Assembly: GCF_000526995.1 (NCBI RefSeq)
Contig: NZ_AZUI01000001.1
Location: 5,684,001 to 5,748,000, forward strand
From: Lacrimispora indolis DSM 755
Lineage (GTDB): Bacteria; Bacillota; Clostridia; Lachnospirales; Lachnospiraceae
Direction: 5' to 3'
Length of the DNA: 64,000 nucleotides
Each line of letters opens with the position of its first letter. The first letter of the stretch is position 1. Shown in pieces: positions 51,897-60,888 of the stretch. Both the position numbers and the translations under genes were made by a program. The notes under the pieces are model-generated. The model saw nothing but the letters and a program-made list of their open reading frames with translations. It was not told the origin of the DNA and did not search any database.

Positions 51897-54548
51897 ATGA
51901 ATTACGGCAAACAATCAACAGAGAAAAAAATCAGATCTGCCAATTCAAAAGCAAGGAAATACACCACCAAGGTCTTTCTTGCCTTTTTAAAGAGTTTATT
52001 TGTGCTGTGCTTATTTGGCGGCATCGTTGTCGCCAGCGTCTGCTTTGGCATGGCAAAAGGTATCATAGACAATGCTCCTGAAGTGGATATTGCAACCATT
52101 GTTCCAAATGAATATGCAACAACGGTCTATGACAGTGCCGGCAACGTCACTGAAACCCTGGTAACCGCAGGTTCCAACCGGGAGGAGGCCACCTATGAGG
52201 AACTGCCCAAGAATCTTATCAATGCATTTGTTTCTTATGAGGATTCCAGGTTCTGGGAGCACAACGGAATTGATTTGCGTTCCATTATGCGCGCTGTAAA
52301 AGGCGTGCTGACAGGCGATTCCACGGCAGGCGGAGGAAGCACCATCACCCAGCAGCTGATTAAAAACAGCGTATTCGGCGGGGGGATGGAAAAGAGCTTT
52401 GGGGAGCGGCTGGAAAGAAAGCTGCAGGAATGGTTTTTAGCCGTCAAGCTGGACGGAGCCATGTCCAAGGAGCAGATCATAACCAACTACTTAAATACCA
52501 TCAACCTGGGCAACAATTCCCTGGGAGTCAAGGTAGCAGCCAGGAGATATTTCAATAAGAATGTATCGGATTTAACCCTGTCAGAATGCGCTGTCCTCGC
52601 AGGAATCACCCAGAACCCGTCAAAGTTTAACCCAATCACAGGACAAAAGGCCAATTCGGACAAGCAAAAAGTAATTCTCCAATACATGCTTGACCAGGGA
52701 TATATTACAAAGGAAGAAGAGGATAATGCCCTGTCCGACGATGTGTATTCCAGAATCCAGAATGTTGACACCGCCACAAAAGAAACTTCCTCCCCATACA
52801 GCTATTTTACGGATGAGCTGGTGGAACAGGTCAAACGGGCCATGAAGGATCAGTTGGGGTATACGGACACCCAGGCCCACAACTTACTGTACAGCGGCGG
52901 CCTGTCCATTTATACCACCCAGGATCCCAAGCTCCAGACCATTGTAGACGAGGAGATCAACAATCCTGAAAACTATTCCGCAGCCAGATATTCCATAGAA
53001 TACAGACTGTCAGTTACTCACAAGGATGGAACCACCACCCATTACTCCCAGGAGAATATAAAGCATTACCACAGGGAAAACGGAGATTCCGGGTATGACG
53101 GCCTATATAATTCCGAAGAAGCGGTTCAGGCCGATGTGGACGGATACAAGGCTTATCTTTTAAAAGAAGGGGATACCATTCTGGGAGAAAGCCTTCATAA
53201 GACGCTGCAGCCCCAGGCTTCCTTTGTTCTCATGGACCAGACAACAGGAGAAGTAAAGGCCATTAGCGGCGGACGGGGGCAGAAAACTGCCAGCCTGACC
53301 TTAAACCGGGCCAGCAACACATACCGGCAGCCAGGCTCCACCTTTAAGATCTTAACAGCCTTTGCACCTGCCATTGACACCTGCGGGGCCACCCTTGGAA
53401 CGGTTTATTACGATTCCGTTTACACGGTAGGCAATAAAACGTTTTCCAACTGGTACAGTTCCGGCTATCAGGGTTACTCCAGCATACGGGACGGAATCAT
53501 CTATTCCATGAACATCGTTGCCGTCCGCTGCCTGATGGAGACCGTAACACCTCAGCTTGGGGTGGAATATGCCAAGAATTTCGGCATCACCTCTTTAACT
53601 GACACGGATTATAACCCGGCCCTTGCCCTTGGCGGAATCACCACCGGTGTCTCCAACTTAGAACTGACCGGCGCCTTTGCCACCATAGCCAACGGAGGGG
53701 TTTATAAAAAACCCATATTCTTTACCAAGATTCTGGATCACGACGGCAAGGTGTTAATTGATAATACGCCGGAAACTCACCGGGTATTAAAGGATTCCAC
53801 CGCATTCCTTCTGACCGATGCCATGTCAGACTCCATGGAAAGCAGCAGGAAGTTTTCAAGCGCGGGGCCAAGCTCCACCAGCGCCGCCGCTCATATTCCA
53901 GGCATGTCGGCAGCAGGAAAAAGCGGTACAACCACCGCAAACAATGATATCTGGTTCGTAGGCTTTACCCCCTATTACACTGCCGGTATCTGGGCAGGCT
54001 GCGATGACAACCAGAAGCTGACAAAACAAAACGGAGGCACTTCCTTCCACAAAGCTATCTGGAGGAAAATCATGACCAGGGTCCATGAAGGAATGTCTGA
54101 TCCCGGATTTACGGTTCCTGACAGCATAGAAACCGCCCAGATCTGCCGAAAATCCGGCAAGCTGGCAGTCTCCGGAATCTGTAATAATGACCCCAGAGGC
54201 AATGCGGTATACACGGAATTTTTTGCAAAGGGTACTGTTCCCACGGACGTATGCAACAACCACGTACGGGCTACGGTTTGCTCCGTATCCCACCGTCTGC
54301 CTACTCCTTATTGTCCGGAGCGGACTACAGCCATATTCATGGCAATTCCTGCGGGAGAAGAAGGGGCAACAGATGATTCCAAATACGCTATGCCAGGCTA
54401 CTGCACCATCCATTCCGCCAACTCCATCATCCTTCCTCCGGGAGATGATTCAGACTCGTCCGGCGGAATTCCCCAGCAGTTCGGACCTGGATATACGCCC
54501 CAGAATCCCGGAGGCGTAACGCAGATTCCTCCTTGGGGAGGTTATTAA
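51897..54548 (+). CDS. Class A penicillin-binding protein (PBP1A family)
   Basis: An 883-aa bifunctional peptidoglycan synthase. A single membrane helix (about residues 24-48) is followed by a GT51 glycosyltransferase domain (about 75-250; YEDSRFWEHNGIDLRSI with the catalytic Glu, and GGSTITQQLIKN). The transpeptidase domain (about 440-740) has SxxK in QPGSTFKIL near 480, SMN near 537, and KSGTT near 672. The C-terminal tail after the domain is rich in Gly, Pro and Asn. It has its own promoter and terminator. Confidence 0.96.
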   Translation: MNYGKQSTEKKIRSANSKARKYTTKVFLAFLKSLFVLCLFGGIVVASVCFGMAKGIIDNAPEVDIATIVPNEYATTVYDSAGNVTETLVTAGSNREEATYEELPKNLINAFVSYEDSRFWEHNGIDLRSIMRAVKGVLTGDSTAGGGSTITQQLIKNSVFGGGMEKSFGERLERKLQEWFLAVKLDGAMSKEQIITNYLNTINLGNNSLGVKVAARRYFNKNVSDLTLSECAVLAGITQNPSKFNPITGQKANSDKQKVILQYMLDQGYITKEEEDNALSDDVYSRIQNVDTATKETSSPYSYFTDELVEQVKRAMKDQLGYTDTQAHNLLYSGGLSIYTTQDPKLQTIVDEEINNPENYSAARYSIEYRLSVTHKDGTTTHYSQENIKHYHRENGDSGYDGLYNSEEAVQADVDGYKAYLLKEGDTILGESLHKTLQPQASFVLMDQTTGEVKAISGGRGQKTASLTLNRASNTYRQPGSTFKILTAFAPAIDTCGATLGTVYYDSVYTVGNKTFSNWYSSGYQGYSSIRDGIIYSMNIVAVRCLMETVTPQLGVEYAKNFGITSLTDTDYNPALALGGITTGVSNLELTGAFATIANGGVYKKPIFFTKILDHDGKVLIDNTPETHRVLKDSTAFLLTDAMSDSMESSRKFSSAGPSSTSAAAHIPGMSAAGKSGTTTANNDIWFVGFTPYYTAGIWAGCDDNQKLTKQNGGTSFHKAIWRKIMTRVHEGMSDPGFTVPDSIETAQICRKSGKLAVSGICNNDPRGNAVYTEFFAKGTVPTDVCNNHVRATVCSVSHRLPTPYCPERTTAIFMAIPAGEEGATDDSKYAMPGYCTIHSANSIILPPGDDSDSSGGIPQQFGPGYTPQNPGGVTQIPPWGGY

Positions 54549-54560
54549 GAAAAAAACACG

Positions 54561-54599
54561 AGGGTGCCGGAAAAGTTAAATTAACTTTTCCGGCACCCT
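54561..54599 (+). terminator. Bidirectional terminator, PBP / spoVAE
   Basis: AGGGTGCCGGAAAAGTTAA pairs with its exact complement 54581-54599 with almost no loop; the stem is 19 bp. It separates the convergent PBP gene and spoVA operon. Confidence 0.88.
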
Positions 54600-54635
54600 T
54601 TCTATAACTGCTCTTCTTTTTTTATCACAACTTTA

Positions 54636-54992
54636 TCAGCTTTTCATCTTGGGTTTAAATATAACGGATCCTAAATATCCGAAAATCAATGCTCCCGAGA
54701 TTCCTACGGCGCTGGAAGTAAACCCTCCTTTAAAAATCCCTAAGAATCCATCCTCTCCCATGCTCTTCCATACACCCTTCCATAAGGTGTTTCCAAAGCC
54801 CAGAAGGGGAACTGTTGCCCCGGCTCCGGCCCAGTCGGCAAAGGGCTGGTAGATTCCAATTGCTCCCAGAATGCTTCCGGTCACCACCAGAAGGACCATG
54901 ATGCGCCCTGGCATCAATTTCGTATTGTCCATTAATATCTGCACCAGAGCGCAGATCACTCCTCCCACTAAAAACGCTTTCACGTAATCCAT
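54636..54992 (-). CDS. spoVAE: Stage V sporulation protein AE
   Basis: A 118-aa membrane protein with four predicted helices, part of the SpoVA channel that moves dipicolinic acid into spores. The start MDYVKAFLVGGVICALVQIL matches the SpoVAC/AEb pattern, and the internal GNTLWKGVWKSMGEDG and FTSSAVGISGALIFGY segments fit SpoVAEb. The start follows AAAGGAGACAGCC. It is the last gene of the operon and is separated from spoVAD by a hairpin. Confidence 0.9.
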   Translation of the reverse strand: MDYVKAFLVGGVICALVQILMDNTKLMPGRIMVLLVVTGSILGAIGIYQPFADWAGAGATVPLLGFGNTLWKGVWKSMGEDGFLGIFKGGFTSSAVGISGALIFGYLGSVIFKPKMKS

Positions 54993-55067
54993 GGCTGTCT
55001 CCTTTCTTTTATACTGGCTGTGTGTTGGTAATGCCATTTTTAATTTAGTAAACATACGACGCCATGC

Positions 55068-55108
55068 CATTCATAATTTGACGGAAATACACCGCCAAAT
55101 TATGAATG
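55068..55108 (-). repeat. Intercistronic hairpin spoVAD-spoVAE
   Basis: A 13-bp perfect stem CATTCATAATTTG / CAAATTATGAATG with an inner ACGG-CCGT pairing lies in the 120-base gap inside the operon. No T run follows, so it may stabilise the upstream mRNA or process the message. Confidence 0.6.
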
Positions 55109-55112
55109 CGGG

Positions 55113-56132
55113 CTATAGGTTTCCTACATTCTCAATCACAACCCCATGGGCGATGCCTGGGATCGTCTCACCTTCGTTAAAGCTCACTGTGGAAAGGAGA
55201 GCGCCTGTAGGAACATACAGAACCCGTTTCCAGGTACCGTCTTGTACTTTAGGGAGTATATAAGCACAAAGAGTGGAAGCCGCACATCCGCAGCCGCTTC
55301 CTCCCGCATGGGTATCCTGCTCCTCGCTGTTAAATATTTCGATTCCGCAATCCGTATGCACCGATTCCAAGTCATGTCCCTTATTTTTCATGAAATCAAG
55401 GAGGATCGTCCGGCCGACCTGGCCTAAATCTCCTGTGATGATTTTGTCATAATAGGATTCATCCACCTGAAAATCATCAAAATTCTGTTGAATAGTATGA
55501 AAGGCGGCCGGAGCCATGGCTGCTCCCATATTCATGGAGTCTTTGATTCCCATATCCACCATGCGCCCGGTTGTGATCCCGGTTATGGCTGCGATCCCTT
55601 CTTTCCTGTTCTTGGTGAGCACCACCGCGCCGCAGCCTGTAACGGTCCATGAAGCGGAAAACGGCCTTTGGTTTCCATATCCCAGAGGAAAACGGAACTG
55701 CTTTTCAGCCGTTGCAAAGTGGCTGGAAGCCATTGCCATGACCTTGTCCGCATAGCCCCCTGCAACAGTCATTGCGCCCAGATTAAGCGCCTCTCCCATG
55801 GTGGAGCATGCTCCGAAGAGGCCGAATAAAGGAATTTCCAAATCCACCGTTCCAAAGGACGTGGCGATCAGCTGGCCCAGTAAATCTCCCGCAAATAAAT
55901 AGCGAATGTCCTTTTTCCGGATATCTCCTTTTTCAATAGCCAGATCAGCTGTCTGCTTCTGAAGGGCGCTTTCCGCTTTTTCCCAGGTATCAGCTCCGAA
56001 CATGTCATCCTGCTCCACCACGTCGAACAGTTTTCCCAGAGGACCTTCCCCTTCTTTTTTACCGACTATGGAAGCCATGCTTTCAATAATCGGAGGTTCT
56101 TCAAATTTAATACTCGCTTTTCCTATCTGCAT
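55113..56132 (-). CDS. spoVAD: Stage V sporulation protein AD
   Basis: A 339-aa soluble thiolase-fold protein that binds dipicolinic acid for SpoVA transport. It shows LFGLFGACSTMGEALNLGAM, VTGCGAVVLTKNRKEG and HAGGSGCGCAASTLCAYILP, the family's conserved segments. The start is the ATG behind GGAGAGAGAAA. The gene is separated by 32 bases from spoVAC. Confidence 0.96.
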   Translation of the reverse strand: MQIGKASIKFEEPPIIESMASIVGKKEGEGPLGKLFDVVEQDDMFGADTWEKAESALQKQTADLAIEKGDIRKKDIRYLFAGDLLGQLIATSFGTVDLEIPLFGLFGACSTMGEALNLGAMTVAGGYADKVMAMASSHFATAEKQFRFPLGYGNQRPFSASWTVTGCGAVVLTKNRKEGIAAITGITTGRMVDMGIKDSMNMGAAMAPAAFHTIQQNFDDFQVDESYYDKIITGDLGQVGRTILLDFMKNKGHDLESVHTDCGIEIFNSEEQDTHAGGSGCGCAASTLCAYILPKVQDGTWKRVLYVPTGALLSTVSFNEGETIPGIAHGVVIENVGNL

Positions 56133-56164
56133 TTTCTCTCTCCATTTCTCTGACCGGTTCATTC

Positions 56165-56617
56165 CTACAGCATGCGGAAGGCCTTTAATACATAGGCGAT
56201 GATTCCAAGGATCCAGGAGCTTAATATCCCGTATAGTATGACAGGGCCTGCAATGGTAAAAATCTTGCAGCCAATTCCAAATATCTGGCCCTCTGCCTTG
56301 AATTCCACCGCCGGGGCTACAACGGAATTGGCAAATCCCGTGATCGGCACCAGGGCACCTGCTCCGCCAAACTTTACAATCTTAGGATAAATGTTAAATC
56401 CGGTAAGGATGACACTGGCTGCAATCAGAACCAGAGTGGTCCAGGCAGAAGCCGCTTCCTTTTCCAGGCCCCAATTCATGAATAAGGTGGTAACGAACTG
56501 GCCAAAGAGGCAAATGGCTCCGCCTACCAGAAAAGCCTTTATTAGCCCCGGCCATCTTTTATGGACCGGAGTCACCTCTTTTACATAAGCCTCGTATGCT
56601 TTTTTGTTTATTTCCAT
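56165..56617 (-). CDS. spoVAC: Stage V sporulation protein AC
   Basis: A 150-aa membrane protein with about four helices; in Bacillus it is a mechanosensitive channel for dipicolinate release. The start EINKKAYEAYVKEVTPVHKR is typical, as are VGGAICLFGQFVTTL and FGGAGALVPITGFANSVV. The start follows GGAGGAAAAAC. Confidence 0.95.
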   Translation of the reverse strand: MEINKKAYEAYVKEVTPVHKRWPGLIKAFLVGGAICLFGQFVTTLFMNWGLEKEAASAWTTLVLIAASVILTGFNIYPKIVKFGGAGALVPITGFANSVVAPAVEFKAEGQIFGIGCKIFTIAGPVILYGILSSWILGIIAYVLKAFRML

Positions 56618-56652
56618 GTTTTTCCTCCATTCTGTAAATCCTTTGACTCCTG

Positions 56653-57078
56653 TCACTTCCCAAGATTCCCTGTAAAATAAAGCAGAGAACCGATCAATTT
56701 GCCAAGTCCGAGGGAAAGGATCAAATACTGCAGTCCAACGGCCAGATGAATCCTTCGGCTGATTACGGGTAGGGCCTTCAATGTTTCCGCAAGGGACATG
56801 ACAAGGATGCCTACAAAGATTCCTGACGACAGCCCGTATATTCCAAGAACCAGATTTCCGCCAAATCCTATGGGAAATTCATAAATATCCCATACATTCC
56901 CAAGGACTCCACCAAGAATGATCAGCGATTCATAAAGCATAATATGCTTTTTTGTATGGGTGATTCCAATCAGCCTGGGAAATATGCCAATAATTGCCAG
57001 AAAAGCAAAAACGCCGGCTGCTATAATGCCGCCAGCGCTGAGCCCAATAAAAACAAGGAATACTTCTTTAAGAAACAT
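56653..57078 (-). CDS. spoVAB: Stage V sporulation protein AB
   Basis: A 141-aa membrane protein with about four helices (FLVFIGLSAGGIIAAGVFAF at the N terminus, IYGLSSGIFVGILVMSLAET in the middle). The start ATG lies inside the end of spoVAA, 10 bases after AAAGGAG. Its relatives are needed for dipicolinate uptake in spores. Confidence 0.93.
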   Translation of the reverse strand: MFLKEVFLVFIGLSAGGIIAAGVFAFLAIIGIFPRLIGITHTKKHIMLYESLIILGGVLGNVWDIYEFPIGFGGNLVLGIYGLSSGIFVGILVMSLAETLKALPVISRRIHLAVGLQYLILSLGLGKLIGSLLYFTGNLGK

Positions 57079-57694
57079 CAATATCCGACTCCTTTCTTCC
57101 ATCATTCTGAATCAGGGTCTTACTGATATTGTCTTCGTAAAGCCGCATTTCCACTTCCAGCGGCGTTGGATCGGTATTGATCTTGTATTTTGCGAAATGA
57201 TTGAAAAATCCCACGATTCCCAAAGCCAGTCCAACGGAATAACTGACCTCCAAAATCGTGAATCCGCTGGACTCCTGCTTCATGATGATCCGGTAAATTT
57301 CCTTGAAAACGTCCGAAACACTGGCATCATTATTAAAGGTCATGATGGCAAAGGATGCGCCGCAGAAACATACGATGCAGACAAAAATGGTTTTGGCCCA
57401 CTCCCAGACCCAGCTGGGAGGCTTGGGCTTATGGTAGTCTATGATAAAGTTTACCTCTCCCACATTATTGATCTGAAGAGTAGAATCCATTTCCGTCAGT
57501 TTCTTGATGACATCCAGAGTACTTTCTATATACCGCTTGTTTCGGTCCAGATGGATGGTTTTGATACGGAGTGCTTTGCACTTGTTCATAATAGCCGAAT
57601 CATCGCAATAAACATCTGCCACATCCTTTAACTGGATCTCCTTGTGCCTGACCTCTGTAATCTGGCTGATATTTAAATAAACGGTCTTGCTCAC
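57068..57694 (-). CDS. spoVAA: Stage V sporulation protein AA
   Basis: A 208-aa protein with an N-terminal soluble domain of about 85 residues (VSKTVYLNISQITEVRHKEI) and two membrane helices near 100-120 and 160-180. The start is GTG at 57694, overlapping the stop of the 53-aa ORF (GTGA), about 11 bases after GGAG. Starting here gives the usual SpoVAA length; the frame is open further but that part overlaps the small ORF. Confidence 0.92.
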   Translation of the reverse strand: MSKTVYLNISQITEVRHKEIQLKDVADVYCDDSAIMNKCKALRIKTIHLDRNKRYIESTLDVIKKLTEMDSTLQINNVGEVNFIIDYHKPKPPSWVWEWAKTIFVCIVCFCGASFAIMTFNNDASVSDVFKEIYRIIMKQESSGFTILEVSYSVGLALGIVGFFNHFAKYKINTDPTPLEVEMRLYEDNISKTLIQNDGRKESDIDVS

Positions 57695-57852
57695 GAAACC
57701 ATCATCTCCAATCCCGGAATGGCTTCTACAAGCGTCCCTTCTTTTTCCGCCCCATCCGGCATAACAGCGATCATATACCAGATAGCAGCGGCCACTGCAA
57801 TCAGGCATAACACAAGAAGCGCCATGACAAGCTTATGTTTTACGGATTCCAT
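57691..57852 (-). CDS. 53-aa membrane protein heading the spoVA operon
   Basis: A small ORF starting ATG 57852: MESVKHKLVM, then one hydrophobic helix (about residues 9-30), then an acidic tail with GAEKEGTLVEAIPGLEMMVS. Its stop TGA overlaps the GTG of spoVAA. AAAGGATG lies about 12 bases before the ATG. The sigma-G promoter upstream puts it in the late forespore. The family is not recognised. Confidence 0.75.
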   Translation of the reverse strand: MESVKHKLVMALLVLCLIAVAAAIWYMIAVMPDGAEKEGTLVEAIPGLEMMVS

Positions 57853-57887
57853 ACGTGCTCACATCCTTTTCTCTGGTTTTTCAAAGC

Positions 57888-57917
57888 TAGTATGAGCCGT
57901 ATAAAATTATTTTATTC
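57888..57917 (-). promoter_or_regulatory. Sigma-G promoter of the spoVA operon
   Basis: On the minus strand GAATA (57917-57913), an 18-base spacer and CATACTA (57894-57888) match the sigma-G consensus (GHATR-N18-CATWHTA) fully. The -35 element overlaps the stop codon of sigF. Confidence 0.82.
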
Positions 57918-58630
57918 TACAATTTTTCCCGCATCTGTTTTAAAATCTTTTTTTCCAGCCTGGAAACCTGGACCTGGGATATTCCAAGCTTTGCCGCAAT
58001 CTGGCTTTGAGTCTCATTGTAATAATAGCGCCTGATAATAATTTCCCTGTCCTTGTCAGAAAGTGCCGTTAAAAGCTCCCTTAGTACCATGCGGTTTAAA
58101 AGCTCTTCCTGTGCGGAGCTTTCTTCTTCAATTTTATCTATGAGTAAAATACTGTTTTCGTCATTTTTGTTGACAGACCGGTATAAGGATTCTACTTCCG
58201 CTCCTGCCTCAATGGAAGCCGCCACTTCTTCCTTGCTGGCCCCTATTTCTCCGGCGATTTCTTCCACCGTGGGCTCTCTTCCCAGACGATATATCAATTC
58301 CTCCCTGACGTTTTTCACCTTAAGCCCCATTTCCTTAATGGAGCGGCTGACCTTGATCATTCCGTCATCTCTTAAAAAACGCTTGATCTCTCCTGTTATC
58401 ATGGGCACTGCGTAAGTGGAAAATTTCACCTCATAGGATAAATCAAATTTATCGATGGCTTTCATTAAGCCGATGCTGCCGATTTGAAATAAATCCTCAG
58501 GTTCATAACCACGCCCTGTAAATCTGCGTACAATACTCCAAACCAGCCCGAAATTGTCGGTCACAAGCTGATCCCTTGCCGCTTTATCTCCTTCGTGAGC
58601 CATTTGTATCAATCTCATGGTCTCATCCAT
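57917..58630 (-). CDS. sigF: RNA polymerase sporulation sigma factor SigF
   Basis: A 237-aa sigma-70 family factor that starts forespore gene expression. Region 2 shows NFGLVWSIVRRFTGRGYE, EDLFQIGSIGLMKAIDKFDL and FSTYAVPMITGEIKRFLRDD; region 4 shows IIIRRYYYNETQSQIAAKLG. The start is the ATG behind CAGGTGAGCC; a GTG 9 bases upstream overlaps spoIIAB's stop and is too close to the ribosome site. It is the third gene of spoIIA. Confidence 0.97.
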   Translation of the reverse strand: MDETMRLIQMAHEGDKAARDQLVTDNFGLVWSIVRRFTGRGYEPEDLFQIGSIGLMKAIDKFDLSYEVKFSTYAVPMITGEIKRFLRDDGMIKVSRSIKEMGLKVKNVREELIYRLGREPTVEEIAGEIGASKEEVAASIEAGAEVESLYRSVNKNDENSILLIDKIEEESSAQEELLNRMVLRELLTALSDKDREIIIRRYYYNETQSQIAAKLGISQVQVSRLEKKILKQMREKL

Positions 58631-58635
58631 AAGGC

Positions 58636-59070
58636 TCACCTGCTAATCTTCTTTTTCATGGTCACGGCAGTTCCCTCTCCGATCGCCGACTTCACTTCCA
58701 CCTGATCCATAAACGCTTCCATAAAGGAAAATCCCATGCCTGACCGTTCACCGTCAGGGTCTGTGGTATACATAGGTTCCATGGCCAGCTTGATATCAGG
58801 GATACCGATACCCGTATCCCCAACGGTTACGGTAATCTCTTGTCCGTCTACCCTCACTTCCAAATAAATGATCCCTCCCTGCCCCTGATATCCATGGATG
58901 ACCGCATTGGTGACAGCCTCCGACACGGCTGTTTTCACATCATCCACCTCTTCCAGAGTGGGGTTTAACCTTGCCATAAAAACAGCCACTGCCACTCTGG
59001 CAAACTCTTCATTTTTTGACAGGGCCTCCAATTCCATTTTCAGAATTTCTGGTTTATTCTGTTCTGACAT
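58636..59070 (-). CDS. spoIIAB: Anti-sigma F factor / kinase SpoIIAB
   Basis: A 144-aa GHKL-type kinase that holds SigF inactive and phosphorylates SpoIIAA. The ATP-binding motifs are EAVTNAVIHGYQG, VGDTGIGIPD and RSGMGFSFMEAFMD. The start follows GAGGAGGAACGT. It lies 10 bases from spoIIAA and its stop is within a few bases of the sigF start. Confidence 0.97.
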   Translation of the reverse strand: MSEQNKPEILKMELEALSKNEEFARVAVAVFMARLNPTLEEVDDVKTAVSEAVTNAVIHGYQGQGGIIYLEVRVDGQEITVTVGDTGIGIPDIKLAMEPMYTTDPDGERSGMGFSFMEAFMDQVEVKSAIGEGTAVTMKKKISR

Positions 59071-59080
59071 ACGTTCCTCC

Positions 59081-59422
59081 TCAACCTGTGACTGCAGCTT
59101 CCTTAGAGTCATATAATTTCATTAATTTTAAAATGCCCCCTATTTTAAGAATGCGGAGAGCCTGGGGACCTGCACCGTAGAGACTAACGGTACCCCCGCT
59201 TAAAGCCATCTGCTTATACCTGTTCAGTAAAATACCAATCCCCGAAGAATCCATGAACCTGGTTTTTGAAAAATCAAAAACAATACGCTTAATATAGTTT
59301 TCAGAAAGGATTAAATCAGTTTCGTATTTAAGCCCTGAACAGTTATGATGATCCAACTCCTCCGGCAGATGAACGATTAAGGCTTGTCCATCTGCCTCAT
59401 ATGTAAAGTATGGTTGATTCAT
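59081..59422 (-). CDS. spoIIAA: Anti-sigma F factor antagonist SpoIIAA
   Basis: A 113-aa STAS-domain protein. In its unphosphorylated form it frees SigF from SpoIIAB. The phosphorylation site is in FMDSSGIGILLNRYK (Ser59/Ser60). The start ATG follows GGAGGAGTATTGCAT; the frame is open for 32 further codons upstream, which cross the leader and are not coding. Confidence 0.97.
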   Translation of the reverse strand: MNQPYFTYEADGQALIVHLPEELDHHNCSGLKYETDLILSENYIKRIVFDFSKTRFMDSSGIGILLNRYKQMALSGGTVSLYGAGPQALRILKIGGILKLMKLYDSKEAAVTG

Positions 59423-59522
59423 ATGCAATACTCCTCCATTCTTTATTGTCTGTCCGTAATACCAGAAAAGAACGCCTTTGTTCTCTGGAAAAGAACCGTA
59501 GAACAAAAAAGGCACCACAAAA

Positions 59523-59550
59523 AAATCTCTTCTGTAGTGTCTTTTCCTGC
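59523..59550 (-). promoter_or_regulatory. Sigma-H-like promoter of the spoIIA operon
   Basis: GCAGGAAAA (59550-59542), an 11-base spacer and AGAGATTT (59530-59523) on the minus strand. The -35 fits RNAGGAWWW fully and the -10 fits RNNGAAWW at seven of eight positions. It lies 100 bases before spoIIAA, directly after the TPR gene. Sigma-H control of spoIIA is well established in Bacillus. Confidence 0.72.
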
Positions 59551-59560
59551 TTTCTGCACC

Positions 59561-60877
59561 TTAAAAACCACGTTCTGATTTTGCCTTTGCAGATAGCTCT
59601 TCATCTTTACTGTTATTTATGATGTCGGAGAACAGCCCGTTGGCCTGTTCCTTCTGATCCATTCCTTTATAAATGACCGCTGCCTTGAATTTTGCCTGCC
59701 AGCTGTCCGGTTTTAAATCAATGCATTTTAAATAGTAAGCAAGGGCAGTCGGAGCATCTCCTGCCTCCATTGCCTTGTCCCCAAGACCTTCCAAAATCGG
59801 GCAGCCGTTCTGCGTCATATCCTTTCTTATCTCACCGATTACCGCCTGAACATCAGGGGAAGCGATGAGATCCGGGTTCAACCCGGCGTAAATACGTACC
59901 GCAGACGGAAAATCATCTTTCTTATATGCCTGAAGAATTCCGATCACAGCCTGATACTGGGCCAGAACGCTGTCTGAATCACTGGTGAGGGAGGCTAAGG
60001 TAGCCTCTGCAGTCTTCTTATCTGCATCCAGGGATTCCAGCTGTGCTGTCAGGCTGTCGACTTTCTGGTTGGCCTGGCTCAACGCTTCGCTGTATTTTAA
60101 CATTTCATTATTATGGCCTTCATTAATAGACTTGGTATTGGCCGGCATTACCAGAAAAAAGACCACCGCAGCCCCCAGCAAAAGACCGGCAAGAATGTTC
60201 CAAACCGCCTGATCCTTGGTGTTTTCCCGGTAGCTTGGAGGGATGATCACATCATCATCTTCCATCTGCCTGTGAGAAAGCACATTTTTCAGCTTCCGTT
60301 TTTCCGGCTCCCGTTCATTTTTTACGCTCCCCCCGCCATCCTGTACCAGGGATTTGTAATAAAGCGCTTTGGGATGATTGCGGTCAATCTGCAATACCTT
60401 GTAAACTGCTTTCCCGGCCTTCTGGTAATCCTCTCTGGCAATGCATAAGAGTGCCAGCAATAGCTGGGCCTTCACATAATTAGACTTACTTTCCACAACC
60501 TTGTTAAGCTGCAGGATAGCCAGATCTTCGCTTCCGTTCTGGGCATAGATCAAGGCCTGATTAAACCGTCTTACCGCGCGCCGCTCAGCCTCCATTGTGC
60601 CTGATTTTCTCCGTATCTCGCCCAGGTAGTGATCCGCACGGTTTTCCTCAGGCTGTAGGTTCATGCTGATCACCCATTGCACAAGAGCTTCTCCGACCTC
60701 ACCGACCTCATAATAGATCAGCCCTAAAAGATTTCTTGCATCTGTCATATACTTGTTAAAATGAAGGCTTTTTTTCAAGCATTCGGATGCGCCTGACAAA
60801 TCCCTGAGTTTTGCCCGTTCCAGCCCTATGTTATAATAACTGTTTGCGATTACCCTGGTTTTTCTTTCATAATCCAT
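59561..60877 (-). CDS. TPR protein with one membrane helix
   Basis: A 438-aa protein. The N-terminal half has about four TPR-like repeats (SYYNIGLERAKLRDLSGASE, NLLGLIYYEVGEVGEALVQW, and others to residue 180). A membrane helix near 228-250 (AVWNILAGLLLGAAVVFFLV) is followed by a coiled coil of about 45 residues and two further TPR-like repeats near 380-430. It may anchor a complex at the membrane. It follows folC and the 46-aa ORF and precedes spoIIA. Confidence 0.8.
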   Translation of the reverse strand: MDYERKTRVIANSYYNIGLERAKLRDLSGASECLKKSLHFNKYMTDARNLLGLIYYEVGEVGEALVQWVISMNLQPEENRADHYLGEIRRKSGTMEAERRAVRRFNQALIYAQNGSEDLAILQLNKVVESKSNYVKAQLLLALLCIAREDYQKAGKAVYKVLQIDRNHPKALYYKSLVQDGGGSVKNEREPEKRKLKNVLSHRQMEDDDVIIPPSYRENTKDQAVWNILAGLLLGAAVVFFLVMPANTKSINEGHNNEMLKYSEALSQANQKVDSLTAQLESLDADKKTAEATLASLTSDSDSVLAQYQAVIGILQAYKKDDFPSAVRIYAGLNPDLIASPDVQAVIGEIRKDMTQNGCPILEGLGDKAMEAGDAPTALAYYLKCIDLKPDSWQAKFKAAVIYKGMDQKEQANGLFSDIINNSKDEELSAKAKSERGF

Positions 60878-60888
60878 ATCTTAACCGC

